Below the pieces are notes generated by a model, which made no database searches, was not told where the DNA came from, and saw only the letters and a list, made by a program, of their open reading frames with translations. From NCBI GenBank assembly GCA_030550275.1, contig JAUQPR010000001.1, forward strand, positions 1-64,000: 64,000 bases of DNA, read 5' to 3'. This document shows positions 41,490 through 49,422 of this stretch, one piece after another. The DNA comes from Bacteroidota bacterium (lineage in GTDB: Bacteria > Bacteroidota > Ignavibacteria > Kapaibacteriales > HRBIN21). The number at the start of each line of letters is the position of its first letter. Position 1 is the stretch's first letter. A program made the position numbers and the translations under genes.

Positions 41490-42776
41490 TTACTTATCGG
41501 CTTCCCCCATGACCGGGTCAATCGAGCCGATGATGGCAACGACATCTGCCACCATTGAGCCCTCGCACAGGTAGGGCAGGGCTTGGAGATTGGCTGCAGA
41601 GGGGGAGCGGATCTTGAGCTTCCACGGCTGTCCGGTGCCGTCGGAGACGATGTAGAATCCCAGCTCGCCCTTGGGGCTTTCGATGGCGGTGTAGGTCTCC
41701 CCAGGCTCGGGCATGACGCCGAAGTTGATGAGCATAAAGTCGTTGATGAGCTCCTCCATGCGCGTGTACACGCGCTCCTTCTTGGGGAGCACGAACTTGG
41801 GGTCGTAGGCAAGCACCTCGCCTGGAGGCATCTTGTCGAGCACCTGGTGCAGGATCTTGACGCTCTCCTTCATCTCCTGGATACGCACCATGTAGCGCGC
41901 CCAGGAGTCCCCGTCCGGGTAGGTGATGACCTCGAAATCGAGCTGGTCGTAGACCAGATAGGGCTCGTCGCGGCGCAGGTCGCGCGCGACCCCGGAGCCA
42001 CGCAGCGAGGGACCGGTCAAGCCCAACTGGATGGCTTTCTCGGCGGAGATATAGCCCACGCCTGCCAAGCGCTCTACAAAGATGCGGTTGCGATGCACGA
42101 GCTTCTCAAAATAGGCAAGCTCCGAGGGGAACTGCGCCAACCACTCCCGAATCTTGGCGAAGGCTTCCGGCGGTACATCGTTGGCAACGCCGCCGATACG
42201 GGTGTAGCTCGTGGTGAAGCGAGCCCCGCAGATGAGCTCGAAGATGTCGTAGAGCTTCTCGCGCTCGCGGAAGGTCCACAGAAAGAGCGTCATTGCGCCG
42301 ACATCCATGCACGTGGCGCCCATCGCCATCAGATGCGAGGAGATACGCGCCAGTTCGGCAACCAGGACCCGTATCCATTGGGCTCGCGGTGGCGCCTCGA
42401 TCCCACAGGCGTTCTCAATGGCTAAGGCGATGGCAACGTTGTTGGACATGGGGGCGATGTAATCGAGCCGGTCTGTGTGCGGGATAAACTCGTGGTAGGT
42501 GATGTTCTCGGCAATCTTCTCATAGCCCCGATGCAGATACCCCAACTCCGGCACGCACTTGATGACGGTCTCCCCATCCAGCCGCAGCAGCACCCGCAGC
42601 ACGCCGTGCGTGGCGGGATGCTGCGGACCCATGTTCAGCACCATATCGTTTTCCAGCGGGTCCTCAAAGAGCAGGCTGATGTCGCGGTCGAGTAACTGGC
42701 GCAAGATCTTCGCCTGCCGCACCTGCTGAACGTGCTCGACGAAGGCTTGTTCGTCACGGAAGCGCTGCTTTGCCAT
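41490..42776 (-). CDS. nuoD: NADH-quinone oxidoreductase subunit D
   Basis: A 428-residue subunit of respiratory complex I (49-kDa homologue), in the peripheral arm at the quinone site. NMGPQHPATHGVLRVLLRLDGE, ELGYLHRGYEKIAENITYHEF, the GLTGPSLRGSGVARDLRRDEPY region and the C-terminal SIDPVMGEADK are conserved. No other nuo subunit is in the window, which is unusual because nuo genes are normally clustered as nuoA-N. Expression seems to start from the TATTTTTG core at 42801-42808, and the gene heads a run of sugar genes. Confidence 0.97.
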   Translation of the reverse strand: MAKQRFRDEQAFVEHVQQVRQAKILRQLLDRDISLLFEDPLENDMVLNMGPQHPATHGVLRVLLRLDGETVIKCVPELGYLHRGYEKIAENITYHEFIPHTDRLDYIAPMSNNVAIALAIENACGIEAPPRAQWIRVLVAELARISSHLMAMGATCMDVGAMTLFLWTFREREKLYDIFELICGARFTTSYTRIGGVANDVPPEAFAKIREWLAQFPSELAYFEKLVHRNRIFVERLAGVGYISAEKAIQLGLTGPSLRGSGVARDLRRDEPYLVYDQLDFEVITYPDGDSWARYMVRIQEMKESVKILHQVLDKMPPGEVLAYDPKFVLPKKERVYTRMEELINDFMLINFGVMPEPGETYTAIESPKGELGFYIVSDGTGQPWKLKIRSPSAANLQALPYLCEGSMVADVVAIIGSIDPVMGEADK

Positions 42777-42800
42777 CGCACCACTCTCCTGCTACTGGGG

Positions 42801-42808
42801 CAAAAATA
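42801..42808 (-). promoter_or_regulatory. TAnnTTTG promoter core upstream of nuoD
   Basis: TATTTTTG followed by CC on the minus strand, 24 bases before the nuoD ATG, in the 51-base spacer after dcd. Confidence 0.55.
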
Positions 42809-42827
42809 GGGAGGCAGGCTGTCGTAG

Positions 42828-43364
42828 CTACCGAAAGCTCTTCCACAGCATGGATTCCACCGGAATCGGTTTGCGCTCCCGGTACTTCGCCGTCGGCTTG
42901 CGGTTGTAGGGGGTGAGGACCTCGCCCTTGACCTCGAAGTAGATGAGCTGCCCGATGGGCATTCCGGCGTAGACCCGCACGGGCTTCTTCACCGAGATCT
43001 CCAGCGTCCAGTAGTTGCAAAACCCCACATCACCCTTGCCTGCGGTCGCGTGGATATCGATCCCCAAGCGCCCAACGCTGGACTTGCCCTCCAAGAAGGG
43101 GACATGGGCATGCGTTTCGGTGTACTCCTCGGTGACGCCCAAGTACAGCATGTTGGGCTGCAGGACGTACCCCTCCTCGGGAATCTCGAAGAGCTCGATG
43201 CGATTGTGCTTGCGGGCATCCAGCACCTCGTCCACGTACACCCCGAGCACCTTGCCCAGGTGCACGTCGTAGCTGTTCGACCCCAAGCACTCCGGACGGA
43301 AGGGTTCGATGACGATGAGCCCTTTGGCGATGTTCTCCAGGATCTCCTTGTCCGAAAGGATCAT
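42828..43364 (-). CDS. dcd: dCTP deaminase
   Basis: Deaminates dCTP to dUTP for thymidylate synthesis. It is 178 residues. ILSDKEILENIAKG is the family start, then FRPECLGSNSYDVHLG, FLEGKSSVGRLGIDIHATAG (catalytic region) and PVRVYAGMPIGQLIYFEV. The length is close to monofunctional Dcd. The form that also hydrolyses dUTP would need the MjDCD-DUT features, which I cannot confirm. It lies 17 bases after pntB, so it may be carried on the transhydrogenase transcript. Confidence 0.95.
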   Translation of the reverse strand: MILSDKEILENIAKGLIVIEPFRPECLGSNSYDVHLGKVLGVYVDEVLDARKHNRIELFEIPEEGYVLQPNMLYLGVTEEYTETHAHVPFLEGKSSVGRLGIDIHATAGKGDVGFCNYWTLEISVKKPVRVYAGMPIGQLIYFEVKGEVLTPYNRKPTAKYRERKPIPVESMLWKSFR

Positions 43365-43381
43365 GACCGTCCGGCCCGCTG

Positions 43382-44782
43382 TTACACACTCTTGAGCGCT
43401 TCGCTGATGGCTTCCAGCGACTGGCGCGCGTCCCCAAAGAGCATGTACGTGTTGGGCTGGTAGAAGAGCTCATTCTCCACGCCGGCAAAGCCGGGATTCA
43501 TTGAGCGCTTGAGCACAATCACCGTGCGGGCACGGTCCACATCCAGAATCGGCATGCCATAGAGCGGGCTTGTAGGGTCCTTGCGGGCAGCGGGATTGAC
43601 CACATCATTTGCCCCTACAACGAGCGCAACGTCCGTGTGCTCGAACTCGGGATTGATGCGCTCCATCTCGTAGAGCAGATCGTAGGGGACATCGGCTTCC
43701 GCCAGCAGCACGTTCATGTGCCCGGGCATGCGCCCGGCAACGGGATGGATGGCGAATTTGACGTCCACCCCACGCTGCTGCAGTAGGGTGGCCAACTTCT
43801 TCACCGCATGCTGCGCCTGGGCAACCGCCATGCCGTATCCTGGCACGATCACCACCGACCGGGCATAGCCCAGAATTACAGCAGCATCCTCGGCCGTGGT
43901 GCTCCGGACCACTCGGTCAGTGGCTACCCCACTGGCAACCTCGGCGCCAAAGCCTCCAAAGAGCACGTTCAGGAGCGAGCGGTTCATCGCCACGCACATG
44001 ATGTTGGTCAGGATGAAGCCGGAAGCCCCAACGAGCGTGCCAGCGATGATGAGCAGGTAGTTGTGCAGCACAAACCCCGTGCTGGCGGCTGCCAATCCCG
44101 AAAGGGAGTTCAAAAACGAGATCACCACCGGCATATCCGCCCCCCCGATGGGCAGAACCAGCAGGATGCCCAGGAGCGCCGAAATCGCCGTCACAACACC
44201 GAAGAGCTGCAGCAGCAAGCTCTCCGACCATGTCTGCTGCTGGAGCACAATGAGCACCGAGAGGACCACAATTGCCGCCGCCTGCAGCGCATTCCAGCCA
44301 TGGTGGAAGGGCAATATCAGCGGACGCCCCGAGATGAGCTCCTGCAGCTTGCCAAAGGCAATGACACTCCCGGTGAAGGTCACCGCACCGATGACAACGC
44401 TGCTCAGAATCGTCCCCACCAGCACGCCCGGGGCAGCCGCAATGCCATGGTGGAGTGCCAGGCGTTCCATCTCGGCAATCGCCACCAGTGCCGAAGCAGC
44501 ACCTCCGAAGCCATTGAGCAGAGCAACCATCTGCGGCATCGCGGTCATGCGTACCCACAGTGCCATCACCGCACCGATGAGCGAGCCCAGCACTATCCCC
44601 AGCAGAATCCATTCGTAGCGGACCACATCGCGGTGCAGCAGCGTCACGATAATGCCCAGGAGCATCCCCACTGCCCCGAGAGCGTTACCAGAGCGCGCAG
44701 TCCGAGGAGATTGCAGGCGCTTGAGCGCGATGATGAACATCGCCGATGCCAGCAGGTACGAAAGGTTAATGAGCACGTCCAT
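43382..44782 (-). CDS. pntB: NAD(P) transhydrogenase subunit beta
   Basis: A 466-residue membrane subunit with the proton channel and the NADP(H)-binding domain III. MDVLINLSYLLASAMFI starts the first of about eight to nine membrane helices. The soluble NADP-binding end has VIVPGYGMAVAQAQHAVKKLATLL, HPVAGRMPGHMNVLLAEADVPY, GANDVVNPAARKDPTSPLYGMPIL and the final MLFGDARQSLEAI. Start ATG 44782 overlaps pntA2 by 17 bases. The three-part split (alpha1, alpha2, beta) is one of the known Pnt layouts. Confidence 0.97.
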   Translation of the reverse strand: MDVLINLSYLLASAMFIIALKRLQSPRTARSGNALGAVGMLLGIIVTLLHRDVVRYEWILLGIVLGSLIGAVMALWVRMTAMPQMVALLNGFGGAASALVAIAEMERLALHHGIAAAPGVLVGTILSSVVIGAVTFTGSVIAFGKLQELISGRPLILPFHHGWNALQAAAIVVLSVLIVLQQQTWSESLLLQLFGVVTAISALLGILLVLPIGGADMPVVISFLNSLSGLAAASTGFVLHNYLLIIAGTLVGASGFILTNIMCVAMNRSLLNVLFGGFGAEVASGVATDRVVRSTTAEDAAVILGYARSVVIVPGYGMAVAQAQHAVKKLATLLQQRGVDVKFAIHPVAGRMPGHMNVLLAEADVPYDLLYEMERINPEFEHTDVALVVGANDVVNPAARKDPTSPLYGMPILDVDRARTVIVLKRSMNPGFAGVENELFYQPNTYMLFGDARQSLEAISEALKSV

Positions 44783-45074
44783 CCCGCCCCTCGCGCTGCT
44801 GCGGACGGAACATGCGCAACATCCGGTCCGTGACAAGGAACCCGCCAACGACGTTGATCATCGCACACGTCACTGCGGCAACTCCCAACACCGTCAGCAG
44901 CGGCGACTCCACCCGTCCGGTAATCAACAGGGAGCCGATGATGGTGATGCCAGAGATGGCGTTCGAGCCCGACATGAGCGGGGTGTGCAGCGTCGGAGGC
45001 ACCTTGGTGATGACCTCAAAGCCCACGAACGCCGCCAACGTGAAGATGAAGAGGGCAAAGAGCAGCTCGGTCAT
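44766..45074 (-). CDS. NAD(P) transhydrogenase subunit alpha, membrane part (PntA2/PntAB)
   Basis: 102 residues with three membrane helices (LLFALFIFTLAAFVGFEVI, GITIIGSLLITG, LLTVLGVAAVTCAMINVVGG). VPPTLHTPLMSGSNAISGI is the conserved first-helix loop of the alpha domain II. It overlaps pntA1 by four bases and pntB by seventeen, so the subunits are translationally coupled. Confidence 0.95.
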   Translation of the reverse strand: MTELLFALFIFTLAAFVGFEVITKVPPTLHTPLMSGSNAISGITIIGSLLITGRVESPLLTVLGVAAVTCAMINVVGGFLVTDRMLRMFRPQQREGRDGRAH

Positions 45075-46225
45075 TGCGTTGCTCCCGCTGATGGAACCGC
45101 TTCCGGGCTAAAGGGATGTAGCACGCCGTCGTGCACCAGGCAGGTTGCGCGCAGGATCTCGTCCTCAAAGTGCAATTGGAGCTGACCCTCGGCGCGGCGG
45201 AAGAGCAGCAGAAATTGCTCGAAGTTGCGCGCAAGCATCTGGCTGGCGTGCACGGGGAGCCGCGCCGGAAGATTGAGCAACCCCAGAATCGTCACCCCGC
45301 GATGCTGGAGGACCTGCCCGGGCTGGGTGAGTTCGCAGTTGCCGCCGGTCTCGGCTGCCAAATCCGCGATGACGCTGCCGGGCTTCATCTGCTCGACCAT
45401 CGCTGCCGTGATGAGCCGTGGGGCGGGGCGTTCGGGCACGGCAGCCGTTGTAATCACAATGTCCGACCGCGCAACGTAGGCTGCCAGGGCTTCCTGCTGC
45501 CGCCGGCGCAGCTCCTCGGGCAGCTCCCGAGCGTAGCCGCCGCGCTGCTCCAGCTCCTCGGGTGCGGCTTCCAGGACGATAGGCAGGAAGCGCGCACCCA
45601 GGCTCTCCACCTGCTCCTTGACCGCCGGACGGATGTCGTAGGCTTCCACCCGCGCGCCCAATCGCCGTGCTGTTGCAATGGCTTGGAGTCCCGCCACCCC
45701 AGCCCCGATGACCAATACCAGCGCCGGTGGGAGTGTTCCCGCCGCCGTCACCATCATCGGCAGCAGGCGCGGGAAATACATCGCTGCTTCCAGCACCGCC
45801 CGGTAGCCCGCCAGCGACGCCATCGAGGAGAGTACATCCATGCTCTGCGCCCGCGAGATGCGCGGTATGCGCTCCAGGGCAAATACCGTCACCCCACGCG
45901 CCCGCAACCGCTCCACACGCTCAGGATACCTCCATGCCTGCAAGATGCCGATGAGCACCTGCCCGGAGTGCAACAACTCCAGCTCCTCCTCCGTCGGCAT
46001 GTGGAGCCGCAGCACAAGCTGCACCTGGCGGTACAGCTCCTCGGCTTCCTCGACAACATGGGCTCCGGCTTCCCGGTACGCCGCATCCTCATAGAATGCT
46101 CCCTCGCCGGCACCGCGCTCGACGAATACCTCAAACCCTTGCCGGCAAAGGCGCATCACTGCGTCCGGTACCAACGCCACCCGCCGTTCGCCCGCGATGC
46201 GTTCCCGTACAATGCCAATGCGCAT
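45071..46225 (-). CDS. pntA: NAD(P) transhydrogenase subunit alpha, NAD-binding part (PntA1)
   Basis: 384 residues, soluble domain I. MRIGIVRERIAGERRVALVPDAV is the AlaDH/PNT N-terminal motif. The NAD site is VIGAGVAGLQAIATARRLGARV followed by AYDIRPAVKEQV, and the later SDIVITTAAVPERPAPRLITAAMV is characteristic. With pntA2 and pntB it transfers hydride from NADH to NADP+ driven by the proton gradient. ATG 46225 has GGGAG upstream and its promoter core is at 46250-46257. Confidence 0.96.
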   Translation of the reverse strand: MRIGIVRERIAGERRVALVPDAVMRLCRQGFEVFVERGAGEGAFYEDAAYREAGAHVVEEAEELYRQVQLVLRLHMPTEEELELLHSGQVLIGILQAWRYPERVERLRARGVTVFALERIPRISRAQSMDVLSSMASLAGYRAVLEAAMYFPRLLPMMVTAAGTLPPALVLVIGAGVAGLQAIATARRLGARVEAYDIRPAVKEQVESLGARFLPIVLEAAPEELEQRGGYARELPEELRRRQQEALAAYVARSDIVITTAAVPERPAPRLITAAMVEQMKPGSVIADLAAETGGNCELTQPGQVLQHRGVTILGLLNLPARLPVHASQMLARNFEQFLLLFRRAEGQLQLHFEDEILRATCLVHDGVLHPFSPEAVPSAGATQ

Positions 46226-46249
46226 GGCATTCTCCCGCTGCTACCGCAG

Positions 46250-46257
46250 CAAAATTA
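46250..46257 (-). promoter_or_regulatory. TAnnTTTG promoter core of the pnt-dcd run
   Basis: TAATTTTG followed by C on the minus strand, 24 bases before the pntA1 ATG. It is about 70 bases from, and divergent to, the arsR element at 46327. Confidence 0.65.
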
Positions 46258-46326
46258 TCAAAAAGCGCACCGGCACCGGAAGATATGACTCACCTGCCCC
46301 AGTGCTGCGGCCTGGGGTTGAATCCA

Positions 46327-46334
46327 TAAATTTG
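46327..46334 (+). promoter_or_regulatory. TAnnTTTG promoter core of the arsR operon
   Basis: TAAATTTG followed by C on the plus strand ends only 9 bases before the ATG at 46344. With normal -7 spacing the start site would be 0 to 4 bases from the ATG, so the mRNA is probably nearly leaderless. Confidence 0.65.
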
Positions 46335-46343
46335 CATCCGTCG

Positions 46344-46640
46344 ATGAATGCCCTGACCCGTCATATCGTGCGGATCGGCAAGGCGCTCTCGGAGCCGGCT
46401 CGGGTACGGCTGCTGGAGGAGCTCGCCCGGCGTGGCCGCATGTACTGCACGGAGGTTCAGCAGCTCCTGCAGCTTGCTCAGCCGACGGTCTCGCACCATC
46501 TCAAGGTGCTGTCGGATGCGGGGCTTATCCTCACCCGTCGTCGGGGGCGGCACCTTGAGCTTGAGCTCAACCCCGCCAACGTCGCATTGCTGCAGCAGTG
46601 GCTCCAAGCGCTTGTCGGACCGACTCAGCCACAGCCATGA
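46344..46640 (+). CDS. ArsR-family transcriptional regulator with one cysteine
   Basis: A 98-residue winged-helix repressor. IGKALSEPARVRLLEELARR is the family start, TEVQQLLQLAQPTVSHHLKVLSDAGLI is the recognition helix-turn-helix, and LTRRRGRHLELELN the wing. The only cysteine, Cys35 (GRMYCTEVQQLL), sits at the alpha-3 position used by metal sensors (ELCxC), but a single cysteine does not make a metal site. It could sense electrophiles or oxidants instead. ATGA overlap with the pirin gene makes it the first gene of the downstream operon, which it probably represses. Confidence 0.9.
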   Translation: MNALTRHIVRIGKALSEPARVRLLEELARRGRMYCTEVQQLLQLAQPTVSHHLKVLSDAGLILTRRRGRHLELELNPANVALLQQWLQALVGPTQPQP

Positions 46641-47359
46641 TTGTGCCGCTGCGCACACAAGAGCTGCAGGAGGGCGCCGGCGCCACCGTGCGCCGCCTCT
46701 TCCCGACGGTATACCATCAGCACCACGACCCATTCGTGCTGCTGGACGAGTTCACCGTCACCCCGCCGGCGCATTTTCCGGAGCATCCGCATCGGGGGTT
46801 TGAAGCGGTCACGTACATCCTCGCCGGAGGCTTTCGCCATCGGGATAGCCTGGGCAACGACGTCACCGTCTACGAACACAGCCTTCAGCGCTTTACTGCA
46901 GGGCGTGGCATCGTGCATGCGGAATACCCCGTCGAGCAGGGCGCGCACGGGCTACAGTTGTGGATCATGCTCCCACGCGCGCTCAAGGATATCCTGCCCG
47001 ACTACCAAGCCGTGCGCGCCGAAGAGCTTCCGACGGAAATACTGCGTGGAGGGCAACGGCGCATTCTCATCGGGCAGGGCTCTCCGCTCCACCTGCACAC
47101 ACCGGTGGAGTATAGCGATATCGAGCTCAGCGCTGGGGCACGTTACGAATACGCAATTCCCCAGGGCTGGCAGGGGTTTGTGTATGTGCTGCAGGGCACT
47201 GTGCGCATTGGACCGGAGCGCCTGCAGCGTGGCGAAGGAGCACTCCTGAGCAATGAGCTGCTGCTGTACTGCTTTGCTCCGGAGCCGGCGCGCTTTGTGC
47301 TCGCGGTAGGTAAACCGTGGCATGAATCTATCCGTCTGCTCGGCTCGGCGGTGCTGTAG
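46637..47359 (+). CDS. Pirin-family protein (bicupin, quercetinase-type)
   Basis: 240 residues. The N-terminal cupin has FPEHPHRGFEAVTYILAGG and GRGIVHAEYP with the four metal ligands (His, His, His, Glu) of pirins. The C-terminal cupin (YEYAIPQGWQGFVYVLQGTVRIG) is metal-free as in relatives. Many bacterial pirins have quercetin 2,3-dioxygenase activity. In this operon with a CatE-like dioxygenase and a flavin reductase, an aromatic or quinone substrate is plausible (inference). ATG 46637 is coupled to arsR. Confidence 0.92.
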   Translation: MIVPLRTQELQEGAGATVRRLFPTVYHQHHDPFVLLDEFTVTPPAHFPEHPHRGFEAVTYILAGGFRHRDSLGNDVTVYEHSLQRFTAGRGIVHAEYPVEQGAHGLQLWIMLPRALKDILPDYQAVRAEELPTEILRGGQRRILIGQGSPLHLHTPVEYSDIELSAGARYEYAIPQGWQGFVYVLQGTVRIGPERLQRGEGALLSNELLLYCFAPEPARFVLAVGKPWHESIRLLGSAVL

Positions 47360-47360
47360 G

Positions 47361-48260
47361 ATGGAGGTTATGCCCACCATCGTGCTGGGTTGGGTGTGCC
47401 TGCAGGTCTCCAGCCTAGAGCGCTCGCAAGCCTTCTACGAGCGCATAGGGCTGCGCACGGCACTGCTGAAGCCGCCTTTCGCAGTGCTCACCTCTGCCGA
47501 TACCGCAACGGCGTTGCTCATCCTCTGGGAGCGCCCTGGGACACACCCTGCAGCGCCGGACATGACGGGATTGTACCACGTCGCTCTGCGGCTGCCTGGG
47601 GAGACAGCTCTGGCGGGCGTGCTCCGGCATCTGCTCCGGCAAGGAATCCCACTGGAGGGGGCTTCCGACCACCTGGTCAGCCAAGCGCTGTACTTGAGCG
47701 ATCCCGATGGCAACGGCATCGAGCTCTACGCCGACCGTCCCCGCCACACCTGGCAGCGCCGCAATGGTGAGCTCCTGATGGCAACGCGTCCGCTGGATGT
47801 GGAGCGCCTCCTCTCCCGTGCTCCCGCTCCACTTCCCGTCCTCCCCGAAGGCACCAGCATAGGGCATCTCCACCTGCGAGTCGCCCAGCTCGACGCCGCA
47901 GAGCGCTTCTACGCCGGCATGCTGGGGCTGGAGGTGCAGCTCCGAAGCTATCCCGGGGCGCTCTTCTTTGCCGCCGACGGCTACCACCACCACATTGGGG
48001 TCAACACCTGGGGCGCTCCTCGACGGCTCCCCAGCGAGCACACTGCTGGGCTGGTTTTGTTCACCCTGGGACACTCGAACGAGGTATTCCACCAGCTCCG
48101 CCGCCGCTGCCAACCGGCTGCGATCGCGCAGCAGGAACAGTGGATGGTACTCTCCGACCCATGGCGCCATCGATTGCTTATTACGCCGCTTCCGGCGCTA
48201 CCAACCACGCCGGAGGCTGCAGTGGGTATGTTGAACCAACTTCTGCAGGTGCTCCAATGA
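47361..48260 (+). CDS. CatE-like glyoxalase/extradiol dioxygenase-family protein (COG2514)
   Basis: 299 residues of two VOC modules. N-terminal module: LGWVCLQVSSLERSQAFYERIGLRT, GLYHVALRLPGE, DPDGNGIELYADRP. C-terminal module: IGHLHLRVAQLDAAERFYAGMLGLEV, GYHHHIGVNTWGAP. This is the pattern of B. subtilis CatE (catechol-2,3-dioxygenase). Metal-ligand candidates include the GHLHLRV and GYHHHIG histidines; the usual C-terminal glutamate position reads DPWRHRL, so the third ligand may differ. The start may be ATG 47361 or 47370 (GGAGG close by). It is followed by DoxX with ATGA overlap, as CatE and CatD are adjacent in B. subtilis. Confidence 0.88.
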   Translation: MEVMPTIVLGWVCLQVSSLERSQAFYERIGLRTALLKPPFAVLTSADTATALLILWERPGTHPAAPDMTGLYHVALRLPGETALAGVLRHLLRQGIPLEGASDHLVSQALYLSDPDGNGIELYADRPRHTWQRRNGELLMATRPLDVERLLSRAPAPLPVLPEGTSIGHLHLRVAQLDAAERFYAGMLGLEVQLRSYPGALFFAADGYHHHIGVNTWGAPRRLPSEHTAGLVLFTLGHSNEVFHQLRRRCQPAAIAQQEQWMVLSDPWRHRLLITPLPALPTTPEAAVGMLNQLLQVLQ

Positions 48261-48673
48261 AAGGGCTGGTGCTCGTCGGTCGCATCCTCGTCGGGGCGTA
48301 CTACCTCTACAACGCCCTCAACCACCTGGTATTCGCGCCGGGACAGCTGGCCGAGTACGCTGCCTCGAAAGGGGTTCCGCTCCCGCTGCTTGCTGTGATC
48401 GTCACCGGACTCCTGCTGCTCATCGGCGGACTGAGCATCCTGCTGGGGGTCCTCCCACGCGTCGGGGTGCTGGCACTGGTGGTGTTTCTGCTGCCTGTCA
48501 CCTTCTGGATGCATGATTTTTGGAACGTTGCCGACCCGCAAATGCGGGTGTTCCAAATGACCCAGTTTGTCAAAAACCTGGCGCTCATGGGCAGCGCGCT
48601 GATGTTCCTGGCAATCCCCGAGCCGTGGGAGCCCTCGCTCAAGCTGGGCAAGAGGGCAGCCAGCAGGCAATAG
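48257..48673 (+). CDS. DoxX-family membrane protein (CatD-like)
   Basis: 138 residues with four membrane helices (LVLVGRILVGAYYLYNALNHLV, LLAVIVTGLLLLIGGLSILLGV, VLALVVFLLPVTFWMHDFW, FVKNLALMGSALMFL). DoxX relatives take part in quinone/thiol oxidation-reduction and superoxide tolerance; B. subtilis CatD is the DoxX partner of CatE. The ATG overlaps the stop of the CatE-like gene. The tail after residue 125 is short and basic. Confidence 0.92.
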   Translation: MKGLVLVGRILVGAYYLYNALNHLVFAPGQLAEYAASKGVPLPLLAVIVTGLLLLIGGLSILLGVLPRVGVLALVVFLLPVTFWMHDFWNVADPQMRVFQMTQFVKNLALMGSALMFLAIPEPWEPSLKLGKRAASRQ

Positions 48674-48781
48674 AGGAAGCCGCACGGGCGTCCACCACGC
48701 CAAGCGGCGCCGGCTCACCGATGCGGCTGTACCCAACGCCGGTACCGGTGCCCACACAGGGACAAGCGAATGAGTAGAACT

Positions 48782-48824
48782 CCCGGCAGCGCCTTGCGGG
48801 GAAGAAGCCCGGGGCGCTGTCGGG
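48782..48824 (+). other. Strong hairpin between DoxX and FMN reductase genes
   Basis: A 12-bp stem (48782-48793 with 48813-48824, one GU pair) has a 19-base loop, ending 16 bases before the reductase ATG. No T-tract, so it is not a simple terminator. It could protect the upstream mRNA, attenuate, or influence the reductase start. Confidence 0.5.
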
Positions 48825-48840
48825 AAATGCGCTCAGTGCC

Positions 48841-49422
48841 ATGGGTGAAGAGTTCATCCACGTTGCCGGAATCGTGGGAAGCTTGCGGCGGGACTCCTAC
48901 AACCGGTGGCTGCTGCGGGCGGCTCAGCAGGAAGCGCCTCCGACGCTCCGCATCGCCGAGCTTGGGCTGGAGGGGATCCCACTGTACAATCCCGATGGTG
49001 CTTCCCCTCCACCGCCTGCGGTCCAGCAGCTCAAGACCGCACTGTATGCTGCCGACGCGGTCATCATCGCAACGCCGGAGTACAACCATTCCATCCCCGG
49101 CGTGCTGAAGAACGCGCTCGACTGGCTCTCGGTCCCGCCCGAGGAGAATCCCCTGGAGGGCAAGCCCGTTGCCATCATCGGGGCAACGACGGGGAACTTC
49201 GGCACTCTGCGCGCACAACTGCATCTGCGCCAGGTGCTGTCCTACTTCAACGCCGATGTGCTCAACCGTCCGGAAGTGCTCGTTGCCCGTGCAAAGGAGA
49301 AGTTTGGCCCGGATGGAACGCTGCAGGATGAGCTCACACGGGCACTCCTGCGGCAGCTCCTGCAGGAGCTTGCCCTGCGGGTCTGGCGCCGGCGTTTTCT
49401 GAGTGCCCTGGAGCAGCACTGA
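48841..49422 (+). CDS. NADPH-dependent FMN / quinone reductase (ChrR/YieF-like)
   Basis: 193 residues, flavodoxin fold. GIVGSLRRDSYNRWLLRAA is the FMN phosphate-binding start, PEYNHSIPGVLKNALDWLS the conserved FMN loop, and GATTGNFGTLRAQLHLRQVL the dimer/flavin region. Relatives reduce quinones and chromate by two electrons. In this operon it would deal with quinones, which fits the CatE/DoxX/pirin genes. A 167-base spacer and hairpin separate it from DoxX, and it overlaps the rsmB start by one base. Confidence 0.92.
   Translation: MGEEFIHVAGIVGSLRRDSYNRWLLRAAQQEAPPTLRIAELGLEGIPLYNPDGASPPPPAVQQLKTALYAADAVIIATPEYNHSIPGVLKNALDWLSVPPEENPLEGKPVAIIGATTGNFGTLRAQLHLRQVLSYFNADVLNRPEVLVARAKEKFGPDGTLQDELTRALLRQLLQELALRVWRRRFLSALEQH

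Noticed and set aside
48782-48824. Terminator after DoxX
   Set aside because: The stem is strong but no T-run follows, so it is recorded only as a hairpin.
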